Positions 23,274 to 39,425 of a stretch of DNA of 64,000 bases are shown here, one piece after another. The notes below the pieces were generated by a model that saw nothing but the letters and a program-made list of their open reading frames with translations, was not told where the DNA came from and ran no database searches. The translations under genes were made by a program, and so were the position numbers. How positions within the stretch are numbered: the stretch's first letter is position 1; each line of letters begins with the position of its first letter. Source of the DNA: Lepidodermella squamata. Lineage: Eukaryota > Gastrotricha. The stretch spans positions 1,178,001 to 1,242,000 of the forward strand of contig JBLDXI010000074.1 of assembly GCA_047495785.1 (NCBI GenBank). The letters are read 5' to 3'.

Positions 23274-23514
23274 ATGAGCAGGGCTATCTTCTGTGCTCTT
23301 ATGATGGTTTGTACCTTATCAATTGTTATATAAATGTTTGCGGACATCAATTTATTTCACACAGTTGATGTGCGTTACTGCATCTACAGCGATCGAGTCC
23401 ACGAACATCACGAGTGTCACAAATCTAATATCGATAACCGTTGGGGGATTGCGCCGCCGCCGTTGGAAATTGCCGACACCAAGCTTGATGGACTTGATTC
23501 GCAAACTCAATTAA
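23274..23514 (+). CDS. small secreted cationic peptide
   Basis: Exon 1 (23274-23306) encodes MSRAIFCALMM, 11 codons. A 58-nt phase-0 intron (gtttgt...cacacag) leads to exon 2 (23365-23514); total 60 aa. The signal peptide ends near TASTA. A short polar segment with NIT (possible N-glycosylation) is followed by GGLRRRRWKLPTPSLMDLIRK, a strongly basic stretch with one Trp. The four-Arg run could be a prohormone-type cleavage site, or the C-terminus could be a cationic amphipathic peptide. Exon 1 and the promoter match the gene at 21881, but exon 2 has diverged almost completely. AATAAA is near 23690. Confidence 0.72.
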
Positions 23515-25583
23515 TCTCCGCGAAGAAAGACAGCCAGATCTGAATTTGCGCGTACTTGAATGTTACGAGCTTCGAAAGAGAATAATGCATTGTTCGGAGT
23601 TTTATTTCACTTCATCATTTCAGCTTCCTTTAATGATCAGTGAATCCTCAATACTGCGTTATTGGTCGGTTTTTATGTATTGTATTTTCAATAAAGGCTC
23701 ATTTCCGGGCTTACAAATAGTTGCCGCTACTTCCCGTTTCGCATCTTCATGTTTTGCGTCAGCTAAGAAACCACGTCTGATGGTACCTTATTGAAAGACA
23801 CAGGCATGATAAATAAAAACAATTCTAGAGCCAACATGGTGCATTTGTGTGTCATAAACCCAGCACTCGCTTTGCTCCCTCAAAGAGTAGCCGCGCCGGG
23901 CCAGTCTAATGCGTTCGCGCGAAAAAATAAAATATTACCTCAGCAGCTACGACGCCTTAATTTCCTTTCGATTTTTTCTCAATTCTCATTCGGCAAATTG
24001 CAGGTGTTAATTTTAATTAGGCAAGGTGTTTTACATAAAAATCGTGGCGGATTATGTTAACACGGCCTCTACATTGTTGAACATTAGCCGGTCACGCGGC
24101 GTTAAACCACAGCGGCGTACTTGAGATTTGTTTATAAGCTATTAGCTATTAGCATTAGTTTTTTTATTAGCCGCTCCCTTAACAAGCGAGCAGATAGGCG
24201 ACAAGTGAAAAAACTCACTCGAGAAGATAAATGCATGCGCTTGAAAAAAAAGTGGCAGCAATTTGATACTATGATGGCCACCCAACAATTACACGCATGA
24301 AAAGGTGAGCTCAGTGATGCCGCCCTTATATACATAAACACCTCTAGTTATTACGCGTTGTATTCACGTCTCTTATAATCAAAAATATTGGCGTCATCAT
24401 TAAACGCGCTTTTTGTGCAGCAACGAGAACTGGCGCCTTTGAAGAATTTGGCGTACCGTAAAATTACGCCCCGCTGAAGAGCGAAATTATCTTAACTGAG
24501 ATCCGCATCGCAAAAATGTCCTGGCTTCGTCGCCACTCGAATTTTCTGTGCCAACTTTCATCAGTTCAAAGTTGTTTTGTTTATTTAAATATTTGTATGC
24601 ATAAAGTAATGTTATTGTTGTATGTCAACTTTTCTGTTAATTTTTATGCCGCAAGCTTTTGTTGTGGATTGCACCTGCTGAGTACTCTACGTCTCTTTCA
24701 GCCACTTGTTGTGAACGTTCTGATATATTTTGGAACATTTTGCTTTTGCTATACGCGGTGGATATTTTTTCATACGTAATTAGGCGTCCAGCTCTAGAAA
24801 GATTGTCGCTTTTATACTTATTCCGGATGAAACACGAGTTCTACGTGGTTTCTCTAAATTCCCAAGATTTCCCTCTATCTATGTATCTTCTACACTATCT
24901 ATGAAGAAAGATAGAATGACCTCTGACGTTGAGGGCGCTAAAAAATCATCGCCAAGGGTGTTAGATCTAATCCCATGCCACGCTGCTCAACTTTAAACTA
25001 GAATATCAGCTGCATTTTTGAACCTCTCGTTTCAATAGAAGCATGAGTATCAGAGCTATTGAAAATTGCATCGCACTTGTGTTAATAATGTTATTGAGCA
25101 TTGAGCATTCCAATGTCTCCTGAACACGAAAAAATAGTATTAAGCTAGAATCTAGAACAGCGTCATTCATTATTAATATGCAATCAACATTTGACTTTCT
25201 ATGAGGGCTTTCGCGAAGTATAAAATTGAAATATCCGCAGAAACCTTTCTTTCTTTAGAGCAAACAAATTCCTTCTCGATTTCCTCACTATTTTTTCAAA
25301 TTTTGCGCATTAAAAGTTTCGAATTTTTAATTTTAACTCTGGTTCCCCCGAGTTGGTCCTGTGGTTTATCCCCTCGACCTAAGGGTCCCCTTGTGCTTTT
25401 TCGAGCTTGCATTCGGGGATTAAATATGTATTTGCTCCATTTTAGCTCAACCTCGGCTGAATAAAATGGAATTAGGGGTTAGGGAATTGAGCTGACAACA
25501 AGCTCGTAGCGAGCCAACTAACAGATATATCTTGTATGTATTCGCAATGATTTGTTTAATAGATTTCTATTTCATGTGAAAAG
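23515..25583. other. intergenic, no supported gene
   Basis: Several frames of 60-90 codons occur, but they are rich in Phe, Leu and Cys as expected from AT-rich non-coding DNA, and none has matching splice signals and paralogs. An ATG at 24612 opens a hydrophobic frame but no mature domain follows. Confidence 0.4.
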
Positions 25584-26306
25584 ATGAAGCTACATTTTGT
25601 ATTTGTTCAATTTTTCTGCCTTGCAATCGGATCTTCTGCCGATGTAAGTTTTGAAAATCTCCCTATTTTGAATATTAACACAATTCAATTCTTCGTTGTT
25701 CAGGATCAGCAATTCCTCCGCTACCTCATGCCTCCAAATGCAAACCAAAGATACGCCGAAAATCCGACGGTCTACCTCGCACCAGCTCCTTACAATAACC
25801 AACCTGTTTACAAAACCCCCATTCAGTATGTCAATGAGCAGCCTGCTGCCGTCTACAACAACAACGAGCAGCCCTATGTGACTCTACGCCAAGCCATCCC
25901 GCGGCCTGCCTACACGCAAAACCAAGGCCTAATTCTCCAGCCCAATCCTAACTATCAAAACCAGCCACTCATTAACGGCGCCGCTTCGTCCTATTGGCAA
26001 AATGTGGTTAAGAACAGTAGGGTTGGATCCGCTGGACACGCTTACCAGCCCCAGGCACCGATTGTCGACCTCAGGCAATGGCAGCCGGCTGATTCTCCGG
26101 CGGAAACTCCGGATTCACCTCAATTTCCATCGCTACCTCAAGCTCCAATCATGCTACCTCCTGCAGCTGGGAACACTCTGCATTACGTGAATGATGACTT
26201 CAGACGTGCAAGTGCTGCAGCTCAGTCGAGACCTCAAAACCAGGGTGGTTACTACGCCAGGCCGCTCCAGAACCCTGGCTATCAACAATGGGGCAACAGG
26301 TGGTAG
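25584..26306 (+). CDS. secreted Q/N/Y/P-rich protein
   Basis: Exon 1 (25584-25643) encodes the 20-residue signal peptide MKLHFVFVQFFCLAIGSSAD. A 60-nt intron (gtaagt...gttcag) is phase 0 and contains no stop, so retention would add 20 residues. Exon 2 is 25704-26306. The spliced product is 220 aa. The mature chain is low in Lys and has no Cys, and is rich in Gln, Asn, Pro, Tyr and Ala, with many NQP, QPxY and PNPNY elements. Composition resembles the C-terminal part of the protein at 13333-14743 without the Cys motif. A structural or adhesive extracellular product is inferred only from composition. The start was chosen because the signal peptide begins exactly there. Confidence 0.8.
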   Translation: MKLHFVFVQFFCLAIGSSADVSFENLPILNINTIQFFVVQDQQFLRYLMPPNANQRYAENPTVYLAPAPYNNQPVYKTPIQYVNEQPAAVYNNNEQPYVTLRQAIPRPAYTQNQGLILQPNPNYQNQPLINGAASSYWQNVVKNSRVGSAGHAYQPQAPIVDLRQWQPADSPAETPDSPQFPSLPQAPIMLPPAAGNTLHYVNDDFRRASAAAQSRPQNQGGYYARPLQNPGYQQWGNRW

Positions 26307-26734
26307 AGACTATTAGGTTCGAGTGATTAGACTGGTCATGATAGATGAACGTTTAGTTTTAGATGATGTGTCTGCATATATTCAACGAGAAATCGTAGTT
26401 TTACCCTGTGTTGATCACTTTTAGCAGATCTCCTACGCTAGAAGTGAAGTTTACGTGTTAGAAGCGAGATGTTACTTGTAACATATATTCTTGTTATGAA
26501 ATGTGAATTTTTCGAATTTGGAACAGTCTCTGCTTCCCTATGATGAGCAACATTTATTGGCACGAATAAAAGATCGATATTTGGCCTCTTATTTGACTGT
26601 GTTGTTAACTTTAGGGCTGATTCTTAGGAAACGGACAATCGCGGGACCCCATCGTGGCAAGAAGTGCCTGGGCCGGCGTGGTCCAAATGGGCCCACGTGG
26701 TACCGTATTGTATGGAATAGTATCCTACTTTAAA

Positions 26735-27135
26735 TAATAACCCCCTCGAAATATAGCCCTAAAAATTACGTGAAAGTCACTGGGATTAAAGATTAAAAAT
26801 AGCTCGCCTCGAATAATAGCCATCATCAAAGCTGTCATCAAAGCTTTAGATTTTCATCATCATTCGAATTTTTTCTCTTGCTACTCGGCTGCTTTCAAGC
26901 TGCAGGTGGTCCATGGGCGAAAGAAATAAACAACGCTGATGCGGCACGCGGCTACAGCGTGCTTAGGCAGCAGGCCCGATTGCGAAACGACGAGGCTAAG
27001 CTGCTGTCGTCGCCGAAAAGGATTGAAGGTGGTGGACGAAAGCCGCCGTTCGCTGTTATCGAGGAGAAGTTTGTCACGTGGGTTGGGATGCAGAGAAGCT
27101 ATAATCGCAAAAGACGATTAACACTCAGGTAAATG
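26735..27135 (+). pseudogene. transposase-like helix-turn-helix fragment
   Basis: The frame at 26878-27130 ends in KRIEGGGRKPPFAVIEEKF and VTWVGMQRS. The GRKP-x-F-x2-IEE-x2-x-W pattern is typical of the CENP-B-type DNA-binding domain of pogo/Tigger-like transposases. The frame stops at a splice-like CAG-GTAAAT and no DDE catalytic domain follows. Immediately upstream are CCCCTCGAAATATAGCCC and CCTCGAATAATAGCC, which look like repeated sub-terminal motifs. A decayed transposon or a captured transposase exon are both possible. Confidence 0.5.
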
Positions 27136-27571
27136 TAATTAAATGCAACTGAAATTACGTCTTTAGTGTGGTACTGATTCGCCATTCAGGGTTGGTTAGT
27201 TCAGGATCGCTTTCGGTACGGCTGCATTGTCCGAAATTTTTGCAACCGGCTGATTTTTCCTGAAACAAATACTAATAACAACATTGCAAATACCTCGCCT
27301 GATTAGATTCGAGAAGATTTTTCCGATTTGAGAAACAATTCTCCATAACAGTTCGATTGTTCAACCTGGCAGACCTTCGGAAGCGGTGCTTTTCGGCTTC
27401 TGAAAAGAATGAGCTCGCTTGTCATGCCGCCAGGAGAAGTTAAGCGAGTTTGCCAGTGAGTTTGACTTTCATCAGGAAAATATTTAAGCGAATGACTAAA
27501 TTACGGCGACGCTGATCATTGCCGCTTCGGAATTGACAATTGCCTGCTTTGAATAAAAGCCCTCGCAAATA

Positions 27572-27844
27572 AAATAATAATAATAATGGCTTTATTTATA
27601 CTCCTTACGACTAAACGTCTCTAACGGTTTCCCGTTTTGAAGGAGTGGGCATTTTACTGCCTAACACAGACACACAGGGAATCATGCGCACACATAGGCT
27701 TTGCATGTCCAGGTCTGGGAGCTGAGGCGAAGCGACTTGCTCAAGGCCACAACACTTTTTGGTGTTGCTGTGTGGGCAGCTGGAATCGAACGCACGACCT
27801 TCATGATGATGAGGGGGCGCTCGATCCACTGCGCCACTGTGTTC
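27572..27844 (-). mobile_element. tRNA-derived SINE with target duplication
   Basis: Read on the minus strand, the element starts GGGAACACAGTGGCGCAGTG. It has an A box (TGGCGCAGTGG) and a B box (GCGTTCGATTCC) about 35 nt apart, as in a tRNA-type RNA polymerase III promoter. A central CTTGAGCAAGTCGCTT segment follows, and the 3' end is an ATT repeat tail. The perfect 12-bp duplication CCCTCGCAAATA flanks it at 27560-27571 and 27845-27856, so the insertion is complete and fairly recent. Confidence 0.88.
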
Positions 27845-28284
27845 CCCTCGCAAATAGTTGCCCATAATTATATTTTCGAGTTCGGAAAAAATAACAGAAT
27901 AGGTATTCCATATATTATAGCGTTATTTTGTTTCCCGATCACATTCTGGAATATTCGGTATTCGGATCGCAGTTTGATGAAGGTTTTTCCTGATCGGCAT
28001 CACATTTTAGTCGAATGCTCCATTGGGTTAGAAAGCTGAATTCGGCCATTATCAGCACATTTTAACGAAAATTCGACTCTCTGACATCGGCTCTTATCGG
28101 ATCAAATACAAACGACACGAAATTTACGATAAAATGCATCGTCAAGAACCAAAAAAACCAAATTTGTATATTCAGCGGACACGAATAAAATAGAAAACAA
28201 AATGATTAAACTTTCGAGGAGATTACCTTCGCCATCCCTACGGCTAATGCATAAAAATTTTCGCAATTTTATTTCTCTCTTGAA

Positions 28285-29609
28285 TCAATATAAAACAGCT
28301 GACATCATGAAAATCACCATCATTATTAACAATGTTCTGCTTGTATGTTTTGAGCTCGCCGCTGAAGATTCCTCGTAATCTGAAGGCGTCGTCCTTCGCC
28401 GAGAGGATGCCAGTGTAGTTCTGACTTTGTAAGGCCGAAATGTTACCGTCGAGGTACTCGACATTTGCCTCCGATTTCCTGATTGAGTATTAGGCGGAGT
28501 TGGTCTTGGCGTAGTCGTTTTTGGGCGATAATTTGCAAATGCAAGCATCACGAGATCGATGTCATCTCCTGATGGCATCAAACAAGTCTTACTGCCACTA
28601 GAACCCTTTTGGGCGTGGTTCAGCGATTCAACAAAGAATTGAGCCGCAGCCCTGGCAATAGTCGCGTTCTTGACCGCGCCGTTGAAACCGCATTTTTGCG
28701 TCAACTGATGCGTTTTACAGCCGACGTAGGCTCTAAATTTGGCGCATTCATCCGTGTCCATGTCGTCGGTGATATTGGCATTGCGGAAGTCGAAATCAAT
28801 GACTCGGGCGTATTTAACGCAATCTGCGTAAAAAGTGGCTTCTTCATCTGGGGTTCGGATGTCTTTAACGCAGTTGTAGTACGAAACGAGGGCGAAGGCG
28901 CCTTCTTGGTAGCAGATGTATGAAAATTGATCGATCCAAATCGATAAGCCGTATTCTCTGTTTGAGCAAAACAAGAAATGTTATGAAAAGGCCCCGTAGG
29001 AAGCAGGAACGGCAACTTTAATAAACATGTTCAGCATTAACTTAGGGATTGGCAACTGAATCATGGTTACCACTCGCGATGATAACAATTTTTTTGAATT
29101 AGTAAATCGAGTTTTTGAGTAGGTAATAGTTATGAATAACGTGGAGTGATAACTTACTCGTATGCCCCTGCGCATTGGCCGTTGTAGCTTTCCAAGCAGC
29201 GTTGAGTATCGCGGAACAGCGGGCAGGAAGTCTGCAACTCGCGCCGAACCGCATCTGAATTCCAATCATCGCCCTTGGCCTTCAACAAATCCAAAATTCT
29301 AGACTCCTGGTTACAGCCCTCGCGATTTGCTCGACCATTCGTAATCACGCGCGGGGTGTTGGCAGTAAAGCCACAAAGCTGGCGAGAATTGCCGTTATCG
29401 CGCCCGAAACACTCGGCAAAAACTGTAGATTGGCAGTAGGCCCATTTAGGAGTTGTTGTTGATCTGGAGGGAGCTCGGTAAGTTATATCAGGAAATGTGA
29501 AACCGTCATCGGGAGGCATTGTCGGTGTGGTTATAACTGAGTCCACCGTATCTCCAATGACCTTGGCAAATGTCGTAGCTATCCATAGCGAGGTTGATAG
29601 CCAAACCAT
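28285..29609 (-). CDS. Cys-rich extracellular protein, probably GPI-anchored
   Basis: Minus strand, exon 1 at 29609-29158 and exon 2 at 28957-28285, joined in phase 2 over a 200-nt intron; 374 aa. MVWLSTSLWIATTFA is a signal peptide. The ectodomain has about a dozen Cys in two similar halves (for example YCQSTVFAECFGRD, LQTSCPLFRDTQRC and YICYQEGAFALVSYYNC, YVGCKTHQLTQKC). A Ser/Thr/Pro/Arg-rich stalk follows, and the C-terminus is a hydrophobic run, LLIMMVIFMMSAVLY, with no cytoplasmic tail, which fits a GPI-anchor signal. I do not recognise the domain; nematode-type DUF19 proteins are one possible comparison. AATAAA in the minus-strand reading lies at about 28266-28271. Confidence 0.8.
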
Positions 29610-30340
29610 ATCTCTTGAAAATCAACAGCAAATAGAACGCATTTTCAGATTTTTTGAAAAATTTAGTTTCCTAAAAATTGCGAGCACCATGAAAAGGTAT
29701 CCAGGTAATACTTAGGCTCGCAGTTTGCAAAATGCAAAATGAAATATGGTATCGGATTAACAGCTGACACGGGTTCTAGTTAAATGCGCAAACACGCGAG
29801 CGGACGCAGATTAATTGCCGTAGTCACCGTTTTTGACATTCATTTCGCGCACGCACTCATGGTTGTAGTTTTTTGTGTTTTTGTGTGAAAGCATGACTGT
29901 GAGCGTATTTTATTCACGCGTCTATGTTTCAGCAGGCGCAACGCGAACAACAATGCGCTACAATTTTTTCGTATGCGCGTATTGCTGTTACAGAGTTACA
30001 GCTACAGCGTAGCCTGAGAAAGTTGCCGACGCCCGCACGACACGAGCTGCTGGAAGAGGTGGGATGCTGCCGTTTATATAGTATAAAACATTCCCACTGC
30101 CTAATTCTGAATGGCGATTTGTGTAAAGAAGTAGAAGTAGAAGTAGAAGATGAACGAGTTCCGGTTGCGACCGCAAGTATTCAGCTTTGTACGGGTAATT
30201 TCGTATCACGGCTGATGTTCGGCCCTTCTATACAATTTGAGGCGTTATAAGTTAAATTATAGCCTTCTCGAATTTGCGTTTATTTGGCCGTTCAAATTTC
30301 AAGAAATCATGTGTTATAAGAGACTAGATTCAGCGTAACT
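29610..30340. other. intergenic, no supported gene
   Basis: A plus-strand frame at 29924-30250 has no splice or homology support; its acidic VEVEVEDE part comes from a GAAGTA microsatellite (about 30127-30150). Confidence 0.45.
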
Positions 30341-35115
<4,775 letters not shown>

Positions 35116-35608
35116 TGATTGATTTTTGAATGTGGCGTGGCTCTATGACTGCATGAAAGGATAGCTACTATGCCGGCTTATCTATTACAGTATAGTGTTT
35201 CGTAAAGATAAGCTTGAAGTGTAAATAGGAAGCTGTTACATTGACGTTATAAAGCATAGGGTGAGATAAGAGATCAACATTTGACCTATTTTAGCTATTT
35301 AAAGATATAAAACGTTGCGAATTCTCCAAGACTGTCCAGGACTAGGTCATTTTCGATATTTATAACTGAATGCAATGTCTGGATGTAATGAATCACAAAA
35401 AATTACAATTTTTATTCAATTTCACGCACAACATAAGAAACAACAGGTACTATCAGCTTTGGATGTTCGAAAAATTGTCGCATTGTGAAGTAATGGCCCA
35501 ACTCTGTTATTGCATTTTTTAATATCTATTTTTTTAGAATTTTCTATCCAAATCGAAGTCGTTGTTAACTGTGATTACAAAATTATGTAATTAGTTTATT
35601 TGAATAGT

Positions 35609-38600
35609 TTAATTTATCTTACTTTCATTTGAGCTGATCTCGATAGGTCTACTTTGTGACTGCCTATTGCTGCGATCAGGTGGCTTGGATTCGATAAATC
35701 TCTGAAAAAAAATCGCTGTCCAGAAAATAGTCAGACAATAAGAAGAAAGGGAATTACGGAGTGGTCTCTAGGTCGGTTTTCGCACGTGTCGTAGCGGGTG
35801 TCGTATAATTTCGACATGCAACACCTATAATTGCCGTAGCCAGCTCTCGCGACCATATAAGTTTTATTCTAAAAATAAAATAAAAATTGATGAAAAATTA
35901 GGGTAGCTAAAAATTTATATTAATGTGCTGAAAATATCATGTAATATAGAAAAAAAAATAATTTTTTAAATAATTCAATTTGAAATTTGAATTTTGAAAT
36001 TTGTCATTTGAAAGTTTGAAAACCAATTTTAAATTATGAAAAAATATCGATAAAAAATTGGAATTTCAATTAATAAATTACCAAGCATCTCAGGGTTATT
36101 GTTTCACCTTCCTCCTCCTCTTCCTCATCTGCCTCTTCAGATTCCGGTTTCGGTGTTTTCGTCCTCGCCGGCAGCCTAGTTGTTGATCTGCTGGCAGCGG
36201 GTTTCTTCAACTGCGACTGGGATGGTTGCTGATGGCTGATTTTTCCATGATCCTGTTCCTGCTGGCGATAGGACTGCAGCAGATGTTGGTACAGCAACTG
36301 CTGCAGGTATCTTTCATCATTCTCTGGCACAGATGATTGCGATTTTGAAGATTGCAATACCGCTCCTAGTTGCGACGAAGAGTCGCCCTGAGAAGGCTGT
36401 TCTTGAATTGCTGGAGCCTTTTTAGGGCCCGATGAAATGTTTCGAAGTGGCACGACGCGTTGCTCGCGAATCAGCTGGATGATTTGGCCCTCGGGTGTTT
36501 GAATTCGGGTCTGAACCAGACCGGCCGGGTCTTCATCGAATTTTTTGTTAGCGGGCCGTTTTGTACTCTGGTGAACCATGATCACCGGCTTTCCGCTTCC
36601 TCCGCTTGAAAACTATCAAAAATATCCAACATCAAAACATATTTCCCAACTCAAGAATTTAAGAATTCAAAATTTAATCCATTGAAACGGAATGGAAAAT
36701 TTTCCATGAATTTTACATTTTTGCATCTTTGGCTGAAAAATTGGCAGTTGAACACAAGAAATTGAAAGGCTAATGCTTAATTTATATCGCCAAAATCATG
36801 ATTTTATACTCGAATTTTTCAAGAAATATCGAAGGGCCAATATCTTCATCCAGATTTAAATTTGATCCTCCCTATAATTCGATCAATCAAATAAAATTTG
36901 AAAAAAAAACGAAAAATATTGAAATATGCTTTGACGGGCTCGTATTCGAAACTTGGCACCAAATAGAACCACAAGAAGCATAGCTTTTCGAAGAATTTTT
37001 CCTATCCCTGCTGAAAAAACGAGGATAATTGGATTTTTTTGGATGAATCATAAAATTTCCAAAAAACATGGAAAAGCATTTGCGGGCGAATTAGATTGTT
37101 CGGTGTTCGAAATGTGGTTCGGCTAAGAGAAAGAGACCCTAAAAATAGATGGATATATTTACCGAAAATTCCGGCGGCTTGAGGAACTGCAGTTTTTCCT
37201 CCGGCGATTGGTCATCCGGCGAGACGATGATAGTCGGCGCATTATTCTCCCGAGACGCCTCATCCGGCAAATTATTGTCCACCGGCCTCAGCATCGACGC
37301 GCCCCCGCCCCGGTTCAGCAGCGTCAGAAAATCTTTCAGCGACAGCGTATCACCTACAACAGGGCTCAACGCAGGTGCTGACGACGTTTTTGCCTCCAAA
37401 ACCGGCCGAGTGGTTAGCAGGTTGAATCTAGGCTGCGTCGCCGCAGGTTTTTGCTGCTTGAAAAACTCTAAAATCTCCGACATTTCCGCGCTGTTGCTGC
37501 CCTCGGGTAATAACCGGGTCGGTTCCAGCGTGGTACTGGTCCTGGAAATCAACGGCCGCCGGGTCGTAATCGGAATCAGCCGTCGCCTTCGTGTTGTCGT
37601 CGTAGTCGCCTCCTCAGTTGTAGTCGCCCAGTAATTTTGGTCATTCTCATCCTCGCTGATTGTCACGAAAAACGGATCCACCGTGGTACCGGGCGTTGTA
37701 GTCGCGCGGCCTCGGATGCGGTTGGGGCAGTCGAAAAATCGCGGGTCGTAAACAGCCTGGCCGCAGCATTCAAGGTGAGGCGAGATCGCCCGAACCTTCG
37801 CCAGGTCAACGTCGCCGCAATACCGGCTTTGGCTCTGTGCCAAGTGAGGCGTGGACGCCGACCGTGACGCAGCCGGGGCCGTGGGTATGACAGGTATCCG
37901 ATTCAGCGTGTTTCCTTGGTTTTCTTGGCGCTGTTTCAGCGGCGTTTGGTCTTCTGGCATTCCTGAGAGTCGGAAGTTGAGCGTCGCCCATACTGACGGG
38001 GCGACGTTGGCGAGGTCGGCGGGGGTGGTGGTCAGGGGGAGGGCGGTGGTGCGGCTTGTTGATGAGTACGTTGTCGCACACACTCGGCCGTTGCAGCAGG
38101 TGTAAAGAAAATTTGGATCTATGAAAATAAGAAAATAAGTCAATGATTTTGGAACCGAATTGAAAACCACAACACGAAGATAATTTTGAAAAATTGAGAA
38201 AATCAGAAAATTTCATTTTGACCGGAACCAAATTTAAATAATATTCATTGTTTCAGAAAAAATCCAACATGTAAATAAGTTTAAAACAAATTTCTATATT
38301 TCTAAATTATTTCAAATTTTAATTCCGAAATCCCAACAGGATGACTACAACCCCAGGATGCCTAAAAGTTATACCACCACCGCTTCGAGAATTCGTATAG
38401 ACTTGTAATCTTAGGACTATCGCCAGACTGCGATTGTCATCAGAAATTCCGTTCAAGTATGAATTTTTCTCCATCTTAGTGCATAAAGCTGCATTTGGAT
38501 AGGTATATCTCGTCGGTCTTTGAATCAATCCATAAATTTCTTCAAGCGAATTTGGAAACTTCGAGGTTCAGCTTAGGGGCTTTAGAGGATTCCCAAGTTC

Positions 38601-39425
38601 CGTTAAATGTGAGGTTTGTCAAAAAAAGATTTACCAAAGTTCCTGACACAAAGATCCGATGGAAATGGAAGCTGGAATTTCATTAGAAATCAAGGAAAGG
38701 AATTTTGACGAATTTTCAAATGGGTCCTCCTGTTAGCAGAACCAAATTTACCGTGAGCGGAACCAAATATGCTGTAGCGGAACCAAATTTTATACTTTTC
38801 TAGTGGCCTGAAATCGCTTTTCTAATATTTATTGCAGGTCAATATTGGCCACAATAATTCTAGAAAATTCACCGGTGAATTCAGCGTAACATTCTCTATC
38901 ACTGATTGTTTAATTCAGAATTCATGCTTTGCCTAAAATTCGTATAATTATCCCAACAACGACTCTTGGCATATTTCGACTTTGGTTCCGATAAAGCAAA
39001 TTTGGTTCCGCTTACCGTAAATTTGGCTCCGCTAAAAGATATTCCGTTTTCAAATCCTGATTTCCTAATTATTTCCTATTATTTCCTAATTTCCTAAGCT
39101 GATATAGCGGAAAATTCCAAGCAGCCCAACGATTTTTTCCCACATTCCTGGAAAAAGCTATCACTTACCATAGTACATATTTCCACCGCAGCAGAACTGA
39201 TATCGCATAGTTGGCCGTATGCCAACGCATAAGGCATCTACATCGACTGAAATTCAAGAATAAAAAGCTCGTAATTCAATTCGGAATTAAAAAATGGCCG
39301 ACATTACATGAATTTGTCGCTAAAATACGCGATAAATTTTGCAGCGCCAGTAGCGTGAAGAGGCGCGCAATCGACGCAGTGAGGCGAGACGGCACGCCCA
39401 ATAAAGGCGGCGCATCGATGGCCAT
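35609..39425 (-). CDS. large secreted galaxin-like protein with three repeats
   Basis: Minus-strand exons: 39425-39329 (tentative, signal-like LFTLLALQ), 39246-39169, 38118-37163, 36612-36082, 35868-35758 and 35701-35609; 621 aa, phases all consistent. Repeat 1 (about 39-72) has YQFCCGG and DPNFLYTCC, and is interrupted by an intron. Repeat 2 (159-189) has LECCGQAVYDPRFFDC. Repeat 3 (553-583) has YRCCMSKLYDTRYDTC. Between repeats 2 and 3 lies a 360-residue Thr-, Gln- and acid-rich spacer with TTTTTRRRR and EEADEEEEEE. Order and motifs match the protein at 10781-12246. The last exon lacks the two tail cysteines of the paralogs. A donor (GTAAGA) inside it could lead to a different 3' exon near 35410-35500. 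Exon 1 has a weak donor (gtattt) and needs transcript support. Confidence 0.82.
38717..39050. repeat. dispersed repeat with GGTTCCGC motifs, in an intron
   Basis: GGGTCCTCCTGTTAGCAGAA and several copies of GCGGAACCAAAT / ATTTGGTTCCGC occur here, inside the second intron of the minus-strand galaxin-like gene. A related sequence in the opposite orientation is at about 58980-59172, sharing AGCGTAACATTCTCT, GCCTAAAATTCGTATA and the GGGTCCTCC end. Confidence 0.6.

Noticed and set aside
24516-24904. Hydrophobic frames with CC (SFCCGLHLL, SATCCERS)
   Set aside because: They lack the YD and spacing of the galaxin-like repeats and are Phe/Leu/Cys-rich as expected from AT-rich non-coding DNA.
29924-30250. 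108-codon plus-strand frame
   Set aside because: Acidic part derives from a GAAGTA microsatellite; no start context, splice site or homolog.
35400-35545. Alternative last exon for the large galaxin-like gene (MRQFFEHPKLIVPVV)
   Set aside because: Its stop overlaps AATAAA and the phase fits a donor in the last exon, but the acceptor has a poor pyrimidine tract; transcript data are needed to choose.
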